64,000 nucleotides of DNA from Adiantum capillus-veneris (GCA_014529385.2 CM043942.1:27827469-27891468), one strand, 5' to 3'; numbered from the stretch's first letter, positions 46,125-57,499 are shown. The notes: generated from the letters alone by a model not told the origin. Program-made: numbers and translations.

Positions 46125-46969
46125 TCCACTCAGCCAGAGACTACCGAGGTTCAAAACCTCAGGATGGCCAAGAAGCAACCATCTCTATAGAAACACCAAT
46201 AATAACAACACAGCAAGAAGCAACACAAGAAGCTTCTGGCCCATCTCAACTTGCAAGATAAGAAGAATGGCAGTCCAATGATGAAGTCATTCTGCAAGTG
46301 AACAAGTATGCAAGGCAGATGCAAATCATGACGGAGAAAGTCCGCTCAGCAGTCTTTAACCGCAATACTAAAGCCAAAGAATTGGAAATGGTCGTTGATG
46401 CTCTTCAAGGAGAGCTAGAAGACAGAATGGCTACAATTACTGATCTCCAAAATCAAGTACAAGAGCTAAAGACTGAAGCAGAACGACATCAGATAGCTAG
46501 GGACAGCCAATAGAAGGAAATGGAGGAGTTGGGTGACCTCCTGACTAAGCTATCTGATGCCTGCAAGGTCAAAGATGGGCAGTTGACAGAAGTGACCAAT
46601 GAACTTCTTACCACCTCTCTATCATTTCAAAAGATTCAAGTACAATTAGATGTAGCGAACGCATCTCTGCAGTATTCTGAACAAAGAATTAATGATCATG
46701 CCACTTTCTTGTGGCAATTAAGAGAGAATCCAGCCGTGGCCTCGATCAAGGGAACAAATGTAGTGTATAAAGCACTGGAAAATAAAAACAGAGATTTAGA
46801 GCTAGAGTTGAAGCTGGAGCAGTCACAATGCAAAGACCTGGTGCTCATGCGGGTCCAAAGAGAGGAGGAGCTTCTTAAAGAGATTACAGAATTGAAAAGG
46901 GTAAACCAACTCCTCAGAGATGGAAAGCCAGACATATAGGAAGAGGCAGGCACTTCAGAGCCGCCCCTA
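46125..46969 (+). pseudogene. Element A ORF3, coiled-coil region
   Basis: ORF3 resumes after B. 46298-46513 (MNKYARQMQIMTEKVRSAVF and following) and 46520-46939 are in one frame, separated by a single stop near 46512. Heptad-like patterns dominate (LEMVVDALQGELEDRMATIT; LELELKLEQSQCKDLVLMRV). It corresponds to the coiled coil of B (24943-23860). A further stop closes it at 46939. Confidence 0.7.
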
Positions 46970-48723
46970 GTGGAAATCCCCTCGGTCTCATTTGTTGACT
47001 TTGAGACGCAGTCTACAGCAGAGCCGAGTGGGGGAGAAGATTTTCAAATCCAAGTCACAGAGGAAGACACAGTGCCGATGGTCCAGCTGCTGCCAAAGGC
47101 TGAAGAAGATGCACTAAAGGAGAAGATCGCCTTGGAGGTAGATGAGCAGTGGAAGGCAGCTATGGATTGGGAGTTGAGAGGTTTACGCTCTGTCAATGTC
47201 ACACAACTCACTCCCAATCAAATCAATGCTCAATGGCACCAACAATCCCTGCCATAACCTCTCATCAAGGTTGAACTCTTACAGATAAAGGAAAGATTAT
47301 CTCGAGATATGCAAGAAGATGGCGCAAATCAAGACCACCCGAAGTGGTGGCTAAGCTGGTTGAACAAGAATCCAAGATACTTGATTCTGTTCACGAGAGC
47401 ACCTGTGGCTATACAGAAAGATCCAACATTTTGTCTTGTACCTCGAGTAAGGACATGGCAAGCACACGAAACACTGCAGAAGAAGAGGTCAACATGTCTA
47501 AACTTTCCCAGGCTGCCAGCTCCCGAGAGAGGTCAAGCAACAGAAGAATACAATGGTAAAAACCCTAACGGACGCCATGAAATTCTTCAAACGTCTACCA
47601 AATCTCTCCTGTGCAATGCTTTACAAAATCTGTAGGATGCTACTTACTTGCATACAAGTCTTCAATGATCCTGAGCAGATAGGAGCCCCATGGCTCTCAT
47701 TTTTGGAAGGAAACAAAGCCCTCTGCTCTGATCTAAGTGGGCAGCCCTCAGAGGAAGTTCTTTATGGCTTTTACGCCCGATGCATGTTTCTGCCCTCGCA
47801 CAATATGCTAGCTTTTGAGGAGGCCTTCTCCACTGGCTTTTTCACTTGGAGAACGAAGATATTTGCACCGGTGATAAGCAACCTCACAGCCAAATTTGTA
47901 GGCTACTCGACAGTAGAACTCAAAAACAAAGTCACCATCCAGTTTTTGCAAGTGCCAGACAAAGAACGCAAAATCAGATATGAAAAAGCAGTGGAAGCAC
48001 GGAAGGACCGCCTCGCCCCGCAGCCCCATGGCTCTCATTTTTGGAAGGAAACAAAGGCCTCTTCTCTGATCTAAGTGGGAAGCCCTCAGAGGAAGTTCTT
48101 TATGGCTTTTATGCCCGATGCATGTTTTTGCCCTCGCACAATATGCTAGCTTTTGAGGAGGCCTTCTCCACTGGCTTTTTCACTTGGAGAAAGAAGATAT
48201 TTGCACCGGTGATAAGCAACCTCACAGCCAAATTTGTAGGCTACTCGATAGTAGAACTCAAAAACAAAGTCACCATCCAGTTTTTGCAAGTGCCAGACAA
48301 AGAACGCAAAACCAGATGAAAAAGCACTGGAAGCACTGAAGGACCGCCTCGCCCCGCAGCCCCATGGCTCTCGTTTTTGGAAGGAAACAAAGGCCTCTGC
48401 TCTGATCTAAGTGGGCAGCCCTCAGAGGAAGTTCTTTATGGCTTTTACGCCCGATGCATGTTTCTGCCCTCGCACAATATGCTAGCTTTGAGGAGGCCTT
48501 CTCCACTGGCTTTTTCACTTGGAGAACGAAGATATTTGCACCGGTGATAAGAAACCTCACAGCCAAATTTGTAGGCTACTCGACAGTAGAACTCAAAAAC
48601 AAAGTCACCATCCAGTTTTTGCAAGTGCCAGACAAATAACGCAAAATCAGATATGAAAAAGCACTGGAAGCACTGAAGGACAGCCTCGCCCGTCGTCAAC
48701 TCGAAGATTACTTCAGCCCATAA
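46970..48723 (+). pseudogene. Element A ORF3, C-terminal conserved domain
   Basis: Begins EIPSVSFVDFETQ and carries RTWQAHETLQKKRS, MVKTLTDAMKFF, LSGQPSEEV and AFEEAFSTGFFT, each matching B's C-terminal domain at 23300-22818. Stops near 47255 and frame changes near 47550 split it. Its end is tandemly triplicated (47684-48688), after which it closes with RRQLEDYFSP and TAA at 48721-48723. No membrane segment. Family unknown. Confidence 0.7.
47684..48688. repeat. Tandem triplication of about 337 bp in A ORF3
   Basis: Three copies begin agccccatggctctc at 47684, 48022 and 48358. They differ by few substitutions and small deletions. The unit encodes LSGQPSEEV to LQVPDKER. Copy 1 joins the upstream domain, copy 3 joins the true C-terminus. 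Confidence 0.92.
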
Positions 48724-48748
48724 AGCTGTGTCAAGGGATGACACAGGC

Positions 48749-48762
48749 GAGGAGGGTGGGAA
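48749..48762 (+). promoter_or_regulatory. Terminal polypurine tract of A
   Basis: GAGGAGGGTGGGAA directly precedes the LTR start TGTTAGCAGC at 48763, 26 bases after the ORF3 stop. It resembles A's and B's other tracts. Confidence 0.8.
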
Positions 48763-49185
48763 TGTTAGCAGCAAGCTAACGTGGACACCATTTTTTGGAG
48801 TTCTCCTTGTAAAAACAATTATTATTTTGATAAATCGGGAATATTGTAACTCCTGTTTTCTTGATAAACCTTGTAATTAATGACCTGGGGCTACAAGATT
48901 CCAGATTGTATCAGCCATTCAATTCCCAGCTTTGTTAGAACTCCAGATTATTACTTTTGACCACCCAAAAACCTTAGCTAAGGTATAAACGCCAATTTTT
49001 GTAAGTTTTTTATAAGTTTTTTGGATTAGAAATACACAGCATGAGCTAATGGCGCTCACTTCTCTCCTTCTCGTGCTTCCTACTCCCTCTCCAATTGTCA
49101 CATTGCGAATGTGTTTGTTGCATTGCAACCGCAGGTAAGAGCTCTACGCATTGACGTAAGCCATTCACAATATTTTGTAGCTTTT
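48763..49185 (+). repeat. Only LTR of element A
   Basis: Starts TGTTAGCAGCAAGC after the polypurine tract. The end is inferred from the probable primer site at about 49187; there is no second copy in the window to align, so the end could be off by 20 bases. It contains CT-rich sequence near 49060-49100 typical of transcribed LTR parts. Confidence 0.55.
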
Positions 49186-49615
49186 GGCGTCGCCGACCCG
49201 CAACCTAATTTCATAATAATTAGGAATTTACACTTTTAAATCGAAAACTAAGCATAGGCGGGGTATTAGGGCATCATTGCTAAGCATTTAGATGCATTCT
49301 GTGTTGAAAACGACTAGGTCAAAAATCCACTACTGTTAATAATTGCGATTTTGGAACTTGACCTAAAGTGGGGTTTGAGGCCATAGGCATGTGTGCTTAG
49401 GTCTTATAAACTTGTCCTAGAAGTTTCGTTACGTTTGGATGTCATTTGATGCTGTAACGGATGTGATTTGCTTGCCAAGATCAGCGATTGGCTTTTGGTG
49501 ATTTCAGTCACTTGAGTGTAGCTTGAGTTAGATGCGAGTTTTTAGTTGTTTTCCGAGAGATTGACAACCTCTTGTAGCCTCTATGCACTAGTCGAGTTAG
49601 CTTCGTCCCATGGTT
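49186..49615 (+). other. Probable primer site and 5' UTR sequence of A
   Basis: TGGCGTCGCCGACCCGC at about 49187 begins like an Asp-type primer site (TGGCG) but is not a perfect match. The following 430 bp are noncoding, in the style of an element 5' UTR, and hold a decayed copy of A's palindrome at 49336-49353 (TTAATAATTGCGATTTT). The end at about 49615 is uncertain. Confidence 0.45.
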
Positions 49616-50279
49616 TGATAAATTAATCGTGGTTCTCGCTAATACTGCAATAAGATAGGATGGTGAGGTTAGACTTGCGTCCCACAGGGAAGAGCTAAAT
49701 AAAATTTTCCATGCATGTATAGGGTAAATCTCAAAGGAAGGGGGAGAAGCTCTGCAATTTTCAATATTGGTGATAATTAGCTTAAGAACAAGTATTGACT
49801 GTATGCATGATAAGGTGCACTAAATACCTTTGTTGTGGACATTGGTATTAAGGTGGTAGCTACCAACCAAGTCCTCCTATCAAATGAAATCAAAGTGTCG
49901 TGTGTAGTGTGACACTTCAAAGCATGTGATATCCTTGTTTTGGTTGCAGACTTTTAGGTCTAATTTTCTAGTTTTTAATGGGCATATTAGCAAAATAGTA
50001 GTTGGGGCTACCACTATAGAAATGTGATAGCTAGTGTACCACCTTATCATACATTTAACCTATTCCCATGAGAATTGAAATTTATACCAGTCTTATTGGA
50101 AGTTCCATTTATTAATAGTTACCACAAGAATATTTCTCGCTTTGAAAAATGTAAGGGTGGTTTGCATCATCGACCACTATTTTAGGCTACTATGTTTTTT
50201 ATATTAGTAAGTAATAGCATGGTAATCCACACATAGTTGCATGTTTTTTGTGATACATATATCTTTCCCTTGTGGTGCA
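49616..50279. other. Noncoding flank, nothing recognised
   Basis: AT-rich sequence between the end of element A and the PPR pseudogene. No ORF, repeat or regulatory structure that I can support. Confidence 0.5.
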
Positions 50280-51420
50280 TTGATACTTACATGACAAAAG
50301 ATCAACTTCTCACTAAGCTAGCTAAGCAAGAGATTATTCCATCAAAAGTGTGTGAGACTCAATGAAAATTCAAGGATTTATATATAAAAAAAATGCTCAA
50401 GAGTCTGGTAGTCGTGCATAGTGTGGAGGCACTATGGATGTTTGGTATCCTTAATAAGGATTCTATGCCTAGCAGGTAAATCTTGACATCTTTCACACAT
50501 TATTTTTTGTTCTCATACATCTTTTGGTGTTCCCTCTTGCATGCCACCAACTATATAAACATTGAATCTTAAGATATATGCTACACCAATGCATCCATTT
50601 AGTTTTCTAGCACATTGAAAGTCCATTATTGCAAACATCACTGAGAAGAGTGGACTAAACTAGAGGACTAATTCTTAATACCCTCATAGCTCTGTAAACA
50701 TGCCTTCTACATCCAAAAGATCAACCATGCATGTTTGGTGTTCTTTCTTTGGTGTTGCCATGTTTTCCATGCATATCATCAAAATACACTTGAGCCTTAT
50801 CCACTAGAACTTAGTGACTATATGCATTGAGCACACTAAGAAAAGTGATTGCATTGTAGAGATGGATTTTTGTTTCATCCATTTAAAATAGTCTATCACT
50901 TCCTTTCCAACCCAAGCTAGTGGGCATATCCTCCTATAAGTGCAGTCCAAGAGACTATATCCAAAGCAATGTATTGCTTTGTTTTCACTCATAACACCCA
51001 GTGCTTCTTATACCAAGCTTATACCTCCCTTGCCCCTATTTGGCACATTCAACATCAATATATATCAATCAAGAATCTCTTCAGTGACAGCTTGCACTTT
51101 CATTAGTAGACTCCACTTTCCATAGATGTTAACGAAAGCATTGTAAAGGAGAACTTTTTATCTGAGAGCCGCTTATTAACAATCTCATTGCAAATCTGTT
51201 TTCCCATGCAAGCTTCTTGCATAATGCCACATGGATTCAAGATGCAAGAATATGTGATTGCATTTATCATACATACCTATTAATACATTGCTATTTACAA
51301 GATCTACAACTAGATTGGCCTTGGTGATTTCTTTGTGAGTGTCTTGCCTAGGTTCATTGTTCCCATGTACTAAACACTTTCTAAGTTTTAGTAGACATGG
51401 CCATATGCTCACGTCACAAA
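50280..51420 (-). pseudogene. Decayed PPR (pentatricopeptide repeat) gene
   Basis: On the minus strand, several typical plant PLS-class PPR phrases occur in order but in different frames: EITKANLVVDLVNSNVLIGMYDKC (two parts, 51412-51250), GKQICNEIVNKRLSDKK (about 51210-51150), LYNAFVNIYGK and VQAVTEEILD (about 51145-51065), ALDIVSWTALIGGYAH (about 50970-50920), NAITFLSVLNAYSH (about 50845-50805) and CMVDLLDVEG (about 50720). Such proteins bind organellar RNA for editing or processing. At least five frameshifts and many stops make it dead. It is the only cellular gene relic in the window. A clear start or DYW end is not visible. Confidence 0.72.
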
Positions 51421-52317
51421 TTTGGAAGACTCACAATCTAATGGAGCTTTAATTTGGATATTTGAGACTAATTGACCAAATGCTTTGTGAGGGAGACTTT
51501 GCTAATTCTTGAGTACTTTTCTACTTGAAAAGACATATTCAGATACATGTTCTTTCTCTCTATCTTTGAAGAGCAACACATGCACAGATAGGTAGCACCC
51601 CATGTGCCTTGCACCTAGCTAGTGGGTGAGCTCCTATGACCGATTCCATTATTTTGCTCCAAGAAGAAAAGCCTCAAAAAAATAATTTGTGCTACAAGAC
51701 ATATTTTGCATGAGATGCACACTAGCTTTGCATTCAATGGTTTCCTTGGTGAGACAACACAAGGTATGCTTGGAAGACATCTCAACTACATTTATCACCG
51801 GCACAAAGTAGTGAACACGCATATCATTGCCAATGATACTATAGCTAGACTATATTGGCATGGTCTACCTACTAAGAGTGATAGCAACTTATATTTCCAA
51901 CTCACTCACTGAACATTGTACATAGTTCTTATTCTATTTTATTTACCACATGTTTTGTATAAATCATTATATCATTGCCAATGATACTATAGTTAGACTA
52001 CATCGGCATGGTCTACCTAATGAGAGTGATAGCCACTTATAGTTCCAACTCGCTCATGAGTGGTTTCACATTGACCCTTGTACTACATAGTTCTAATTCT
52101 ATTGTATTTCCCACATGTTTTAAATAAATCATTGTTTTGAGTAGCAAAAAAGAAGCAACAACTTTTGGCCTCCATATCCATTGTGTGATCTATAGGTTGT
52201 TAGCATGTATGCTGGAAAGATCTCAATCTCTCTCCTTCTCTATCTCTTAACATGCCCTGTGTTGGAACACAATCTTGTGGATTTCTTTGTGCAATTAAAA
52301 AATAAAATAAAATGTTG
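51421..52317. other. Noncoding sequence with a tandem duplication
   Basis: No gene recognised. The part next to the PPR relic may be its decayed upstream end, but no PPR phrase is readable beyond 51420. A 148-bp tandem duplication is listed separately. Confidence 0.5.
51823..52136. repeat. Tandem duplication, period about 148 bp
   Basis: atcattgccaatgatactat occurs at 51823 and 51971, followed by related sequence (tggtctaccta, gagtgatagc, cacatgttt). The copies have diverged by scattered changes and a small insertion. Confidence 0.85.
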
Positions 52318-52921
52318 TGAAGGCTTTAAGGGGATGGCCTCTATAGTACCTCCTATCACAATCACAAGATGAGGATCAAGGAAAGGAACCTCTCAATGGG
52401 GTATGGAATTCACTCTTCCCTCAAATTACACCACTCTCAAACTCCCAACACCCCACCTATCCTCGACTAGATGCAATATGCATATTTGCATATACTAGCA
52501 TGCCCAACTCCCATGCAATGCCAAGTTGGACACTAAACTCATTAAAAAAACCAGCCCAAAATCTATTGAACTCTCTGATTCTTTCATGCTACCATTCTTG
52601 GGTTAAAACTTATTCCATTTGCTAATGTCTACCACCCCTACAGGGTGACCATAAATGCTCATGACTACACATAGTATTGGGGCAAATGAAACCAAACCAA
52701 GAGGAATTCAAAACCAAAACAACTCCAGCCAAAATATAAGACAAAACTCAAAATTTGATGCCCAAAACTTGAGATAATCTCTGCACTTTTATACATGCAA
52801 AATTAGGGCTTCTATCCACAAACCCTAGCCTCCACTACACACAAGAGAGAGGGTAGAATTCACCAAGGCTACTCAAATCAAACCCAAAACACAAAAGAGG
52901 CACATTTTCACTGATAAAATA
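52318..52921. repeat. Dispersed repeat X, copy 2
   Basis: Starts tgaaggctttaaggggatgg, which recurs at 59575, and continues through the aactcccatgcaatgccaag block shared with copy 1. It ends where the truncated LTR of E begins. The continuation resumes after E at 58442. Confidence 0.75.
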
Positions 52922-53040
52922 CCATCACCCTAGGGCTATCTTATCTTTCCATTTGCACACTAAGTAATACACTCTCTGTTGAGTGTCTTGAGCTTCCTTT
53001 GTCTTCTCCAAGCTCTGTCTCTTTTCTTGCAACCCTTATT

Positions 53041-53061
53041 CCAACAATTGGTATCATAGCA
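53041..53061 (+). promoter_or_regulatory. LTR end and primer-binding site of E
   Basis: The LTR ends CCAACA at 53046, then TTGGTATCATAGC follows. One base differs from the consensus tRNA-iMet complement (CATAGC for CAGAGC). Confidence 0.8.
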
Positions 53062-53408
53062 GGTTGAGTCCTCCCGAGATTAGTTTCCAGGAGCTCCAAC
53101 ACATGTGTGCTCACTTTCTTCAATTTTTGCGAGCTTTGGTGAGCGTAAGCAAGTCGAAAAATAATTTGAACAAGCTCGTAGAGCTTAGTCTACTCATATT
53201 TTTTATTCGGGCTCATTTCGGCCTTCGTTTCCACTATAAGAAGTACTACGTATGCTATTTCGTCATTTTGTGAAAAAATTATGTCAGTACCATTTTTTTC
53301 ATAATAGGTCCCTTACAATCTACTAAGGTTTGTGCTATGCAGCACGTGTTATTCCCACTTTGTTTCTCCTCTTTTCGGCTAATTTTCTCACTAGGTGTAG
53401 CATTTGCC

Positions 53409-54438
53409 ATGGCTGACAACAACACATATGTGTTCAAGATTTTTGTTGTTGAAGACAGACTGGATGGGGGCAGTTACCCTATGTAGGCTTACATGATGCA
53501 ACATATCCTTGTGTCAAAGGGAGTTTGGCATTAGGAAAAATATGAACCCCAAAAGGGCTCTTTAGGGTCAAAGATGCTTTTGGAATATACTCTCTACACC
53601 AATGAGAATGGGCTTGTGGCCACGGTCCCACCAATTTTTGTAATTTTTTGAATGGCCATAACTTGAGCATTTTAACTTCAAATTTGTCGAACAATAGTGC
53701 ATTTGGATTGCATTGCCGAGCTCTTTCCATAGATATGTTACATGATATAGTTTTGAGGTACGTAGATATGGTTATCCATGCCCCTTTTATGTCCTACTAT
53801 TGACTGAAATCTAATTGGTTGCTTTTACAAGGCCCTTTTGAGGTTCATGTTTTTCCTAATGGAACATCGTGCAGGGCATTGATGTATGTTCTGGTTCTCA
53901 GAATGTAGGTGATGTTGAGGATGTTGTAGGTTTTGGTGGCAGGATTGCTGCTACCAGAGCTGTTTTGCCTACGGCTGAGCAAGCTCGTTGGGATGTAAAA
54001 TATGCGCAGGCTCATGCATTGATCACAATGTCTGTCAAGGTCACTATTAGTCCCCACATTTCTTCAACAAAATCTACAAAACAGGCTTGGGATGTTCTGG
54101 CTGATCTTTATGCAAGTTGCAATGACGAAAAATTGCATTACTGCGTAAAGAGCTAGAGTCGAAGATTATGATGAGAAAGATGACATGGACACTTTCCTCG
54201 CTAGTGTCAAGGATACTAATGAGCAGTTTATTTCTGCAGGCAAAGTCATTTCAGATAGTTTCCTTGTGCAGACTGTTCTTGATGCCTTGCGAGATTCTTA
54301 TCAGACTTTTGCTAGTACTTGGAGACTTATGATGACCCAAGGAAATCCTGAAGTTGTCAAATTTGATGCATTATGCACATTGCTATTGCAAGAGTCACTT
54401 TCCAGAAAAAATAGGACTAGACATCGTGCATTTGAATA
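53409..54438 (+). pseudogene. Element E Gag remnant
   Basis: Starts MADNNTYVFKIFVVEDRLDG, then stops at about 53484 and again at 53533. A GC-poor, frame-shifted stretch leads to 53869-54156 (TMSVKVTISPHISSTKSTKQ then AWDVLADLYASC) and 54185-54438 (TVLDALRDSYQTFASTWRLM), both typical of copia UBN2-type Gag. It would form the particle shell. Heavily decayed. Confidence 0.75.
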
Positions 54439-54628
54439 GGCCTTTATTGCTGCTCAAAGAAAAGGTGGTTGTTATTGCCCATGCATGGCACATATAAATC
54501 CCAGACGTCTAGGAGGGGGGAGGCATTTTATGCAGAACCTAATACCAGAAGAACAATTATATGATCGGGCAATGTTTTCACAATGATTTTTCACTTAAGT
54601 TTGTTTGGTTGTGGTTTCATTTTGTTAA

Positions 54629-56213
54629 ATGCTAAAAAGCAATGTTGGAATAAGCTTAAAAAACAATAATGTAGCCACTTCTCATGTTTCTTTTGCATGT
54701 GGTAAATCACATGTTCCTAATGCTTCTATTGGCAGCAATAATTCGTCTAGGAAATTTGCTGATAAGGAAAAAAAGAAGATGTGTTGCAATTATTGTAAAG
54801 CTAGCGATCACTTGATCAAGTAGTGTCCTAAGTTGAAGGCCGAAGAGGCTAAGAAGAAAGAGGCTGGTTCCACTACAAATGCAGCTATTGTTGAGTCTTC
54901 TATGAAAGGAGATAGTGATGTTAATGTTGATGCAAAATGGGATTTCAGTACAAAGTGCACTTATGATCCTTCTGTCCATGATTCATGTTTGTCAGTTGCT
55001 ACTGATTGTATGACAAGTGTAGGCAGAATTTGGCAATACAATCAGTTGCTACTGATTGTATGACAAGTGTAGGCAGAATTTGGCAAATGCTATTGTGGAT
55101 TCAAAGGCTATTATAGATGCAAAACTTTGGCATGCATGTTTTGGGCATTTGAATTTTACAAGTTTGCTACGCTTGCAAAAATATGATATGGTTGATTCTT
55201 TGTCGCCTCTTGAAGCACCTGTCAAACATGTTTGTGAAGGCTATATTTTGGGTAAGATACCGTGTTTGAAGTTTCCAAAGGATGGTTCAGTTAGGGTGAC
55301 ATGCAGGTTACAGCTTGTACATAGTGATGTTTGTGGGCCCATGCAAACTCCATCCTTAGGCAATCACCTTTACTTTGTGACTTTCATTGATAATTACTCC
55401 AAGCATATATGGGTGTATCCACTTAAGGTGATGTTTGAAGATTTTTCGTGCTTCAAGCAATTTTTGGCTATGGCTGAAAATGTCTCGAAATGTACTATGT
55501 GCACCCTCCGCTTCGATTGAGTGGGGGACTACATGTCTCATAATTTAATGTATTTTGGGTGAGTCATGCGTTAAAACACCAATGTAAAGTGCCGTATACA
55601 CCTCAACAAAATGGTGTTGCTAACAAGAAAAACAAATCTCTTACAAAATGGCACAATGTATGGTCAAAAGTCAAGCTTTACCACAATCGTTTTGGCTTGA
55701 GGCCATCATGTGTGCCACTGATGTACTTAATAGGTGTTCTACAAAAGCTTTGCAGTCAATGAATCCTTATGAAGAATGGCATAATAGAAATCCTTCTATT
55801 GAGCACATGCGTATTTTTGGCTGTTTGGCATATGCTTTGGTGCCACAAACGCAACGCAGAAAATTGGATGATAAGGCTATCAAATGTATTTTTGTTGGTT
55901 ATAGTGATGAAAGCAAAGGTTACAGGTTGTATCATCTGCAAACAAAGTGTACCTTGGTCTCACGAGATGCTGTTTTGTGGATGATTCTGTTCAACCCATA
56001 CTGTCATGTACTAGAGACAATAATGTAAGCTCACATGACATTTATGACACTTTGTTTCCTCTTTTCAGTGGTGGAAGTTTGAATGTAAATTCCAATGAGG
56101 AAAATTTACAGTCTATGGGAGTTTCTGAAAATGTTACAGATCATCCTATTACTGATGTAGATGTTCACGTTGTACTTGATGAGGAAAGGGCTGAGAAGGA
56201 GTAGGCTAGGGGT
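54629..56213 (+). pseudogene. Element E zinc knuckle, pre-integrase and integrase
   Basis: Zinc knuckle CNYCKASDHLIK then a stop at the next residue and CPK, near 54785-54830. A normal protease domain is not recognisable, so it is deleted or decayed. The pre-integrase region starts at about 55056 (LWHACFGHLNFTSLLRLQKY), followed by the integrase core (LVHSDVCGPMQTPSLG, FIDNYSKHIWV) and, after a gap, YTPQQNGVANKKN and AIKCIFVGYSDESKGYRLYH. A 50-bp tandem duplication lies at 54993-55090. Catalytic residues are partly lost. Confidence 0.78.
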
Positions 56214-57480
56214 ATGCCTAAATGGCTGGTGCATACTTTGCATGGCAGTAAATTGGATGCACCTTTGTCTAGTCGTACTCATTCAGGTTCTTTCCATGCA
56301 GCTTATGAATCAGATTATTATGCTTTGGCTATGTATAGTTTATGTTATATTGAGGAACCTCTCTCTTTTGATGAAGCACTGAATTCAAGAAATTGGATGG
56401 CTGCCATGCAATCTGAATATGATGCACTTAAAGAAAATGACACATGGACTTTATGTGATTTGCCTCCTAGGAAAAAGGCCATTGGCACAAAGTGGGCTTA
56501 CAAGCTGAAACGCAAGCCGGATGGTGAGATTGATCGCTATAAGGCTCAACTTGTTGCAAAGGGTTATGCACAACAAAAAGGCATAGATTATGAAGAGACC
56601 TTTTCTTCCACATGTCATATGGCTACTATGCATTTTCTATGTGCATTGGCAGCTCATTTTGGTTGGGATGTACATCAGTCAAACATTGTTACTACTTTTT
56701 TGAATGGTGACTCTTATGAGGAAGTTTATGTAATGCAACCTCATGGTTTTTTCAAGAAGGACAAGAGGATAAAGTGTGCAGATGTAAGAAAGCTTTGTAT
56801 GGGTTGAGGCAATCTCCTCGTGCTTGGTATGAGAAGCCTAACACTCATTTGGTCAAAGTGGGTTTACAAGTTGAAACGCAAGTCGGATGGTGAGATTGAT
56901 TGCTACTGAGGCTCGACTTGTTAGCTCATTTAAATTGTTGGATGTACATCAGTCAGAAATTGTTATTGCTTTCTTGTGACTGGTGACATATTTGAGGAAG
57001 TTTATGTAATGCAGCCTCGCAGTTTTGTCATTAAAGGGCAGGAAAATAAATTGTGCAAATGTAAGAAAGCTTTGTAGGGTTAAGGAAATCTCCTCGTGCT
57101 TGATATGACAAGGATGACACCCATTTGGTCAAACGAGGCTTTTGTAACAGTCCCCAACAAAAAGCACATTGTATGTAAAGCGTGAGGGCGATGTACTTCT
57201 CATTGTAATTCTCTATGTGAATGATTGTTGATCAGTGGACCAAATAAGATACATATTACTAAATTTAAGGCTAATTTGAATGCTAGTTTCAAAATTAAAG
57301 ATTTGGGGCTGTTGCATCATTACTTGGGTATACAGTTTAAGCAATGTGATGGTGGTATTTCCTTGTGTTAGACAAGTTACATAGAGACATTGCTATGTAA
57401 GTTTGGACTTGAGGATTGCAAACCTATTGCCAATCCCATAAAAACATGTTTGAAATTGAGTCTCCATGATGCTGGTGATC
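56214..57480 (+). pseudogene. Element E reverse transcriptase with internal duplication
   Basis: Open segment 56214-56807 reads MAAMQSEYDALKENDTWTLC, GTKWAYKLKRKPDGEIDRYK, LVAKGYAQQKGIDYEETFS and the DVHQSNIVTTFLNGD block. After 56850 the sequence returns to a diverged second copy of the KWAYKLKRKPDG and EVYVMQPHGF part (56851-57140). The catalytic YVDD is changed (about 57200). The later block KIKDLGLLHHYLGIQF is at about 57290. Confidence 0.8.
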
Positions 57481-57499
57481 CAGCTGATGTCACTCTTAA

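Larger units (their letters stand above)
5734..49615 (+). mobile_element. Giant Ty3/gypsy element A (nested, single LTR)
   Basis: The order on the plus strand is retropepsin, RT, RNase H, integrase, a second retropepsin-like domain, AT-rich spacer with palindromes, ORF3, polypurine tract, LTR, probable primer site and 5' UTR. Gag and a leading LTR are absent at the left end. After removal of nested F, D and B, about 13.7 kb remain. RT and integrase type resemble plant Athila/Tat-like gypsy elements. All ORFs carry stops or frameshifts, so the copy is dead. The left junction is set by the break in repeat X. The right boundary near 49615 is approximate. Confidence 0.7.

Noticed and set aside
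49187-49204. A definite tRNA-Asp primer site for element A
   Set aside because: Only the first five bases match well; kept as probable, not as a firm feature.
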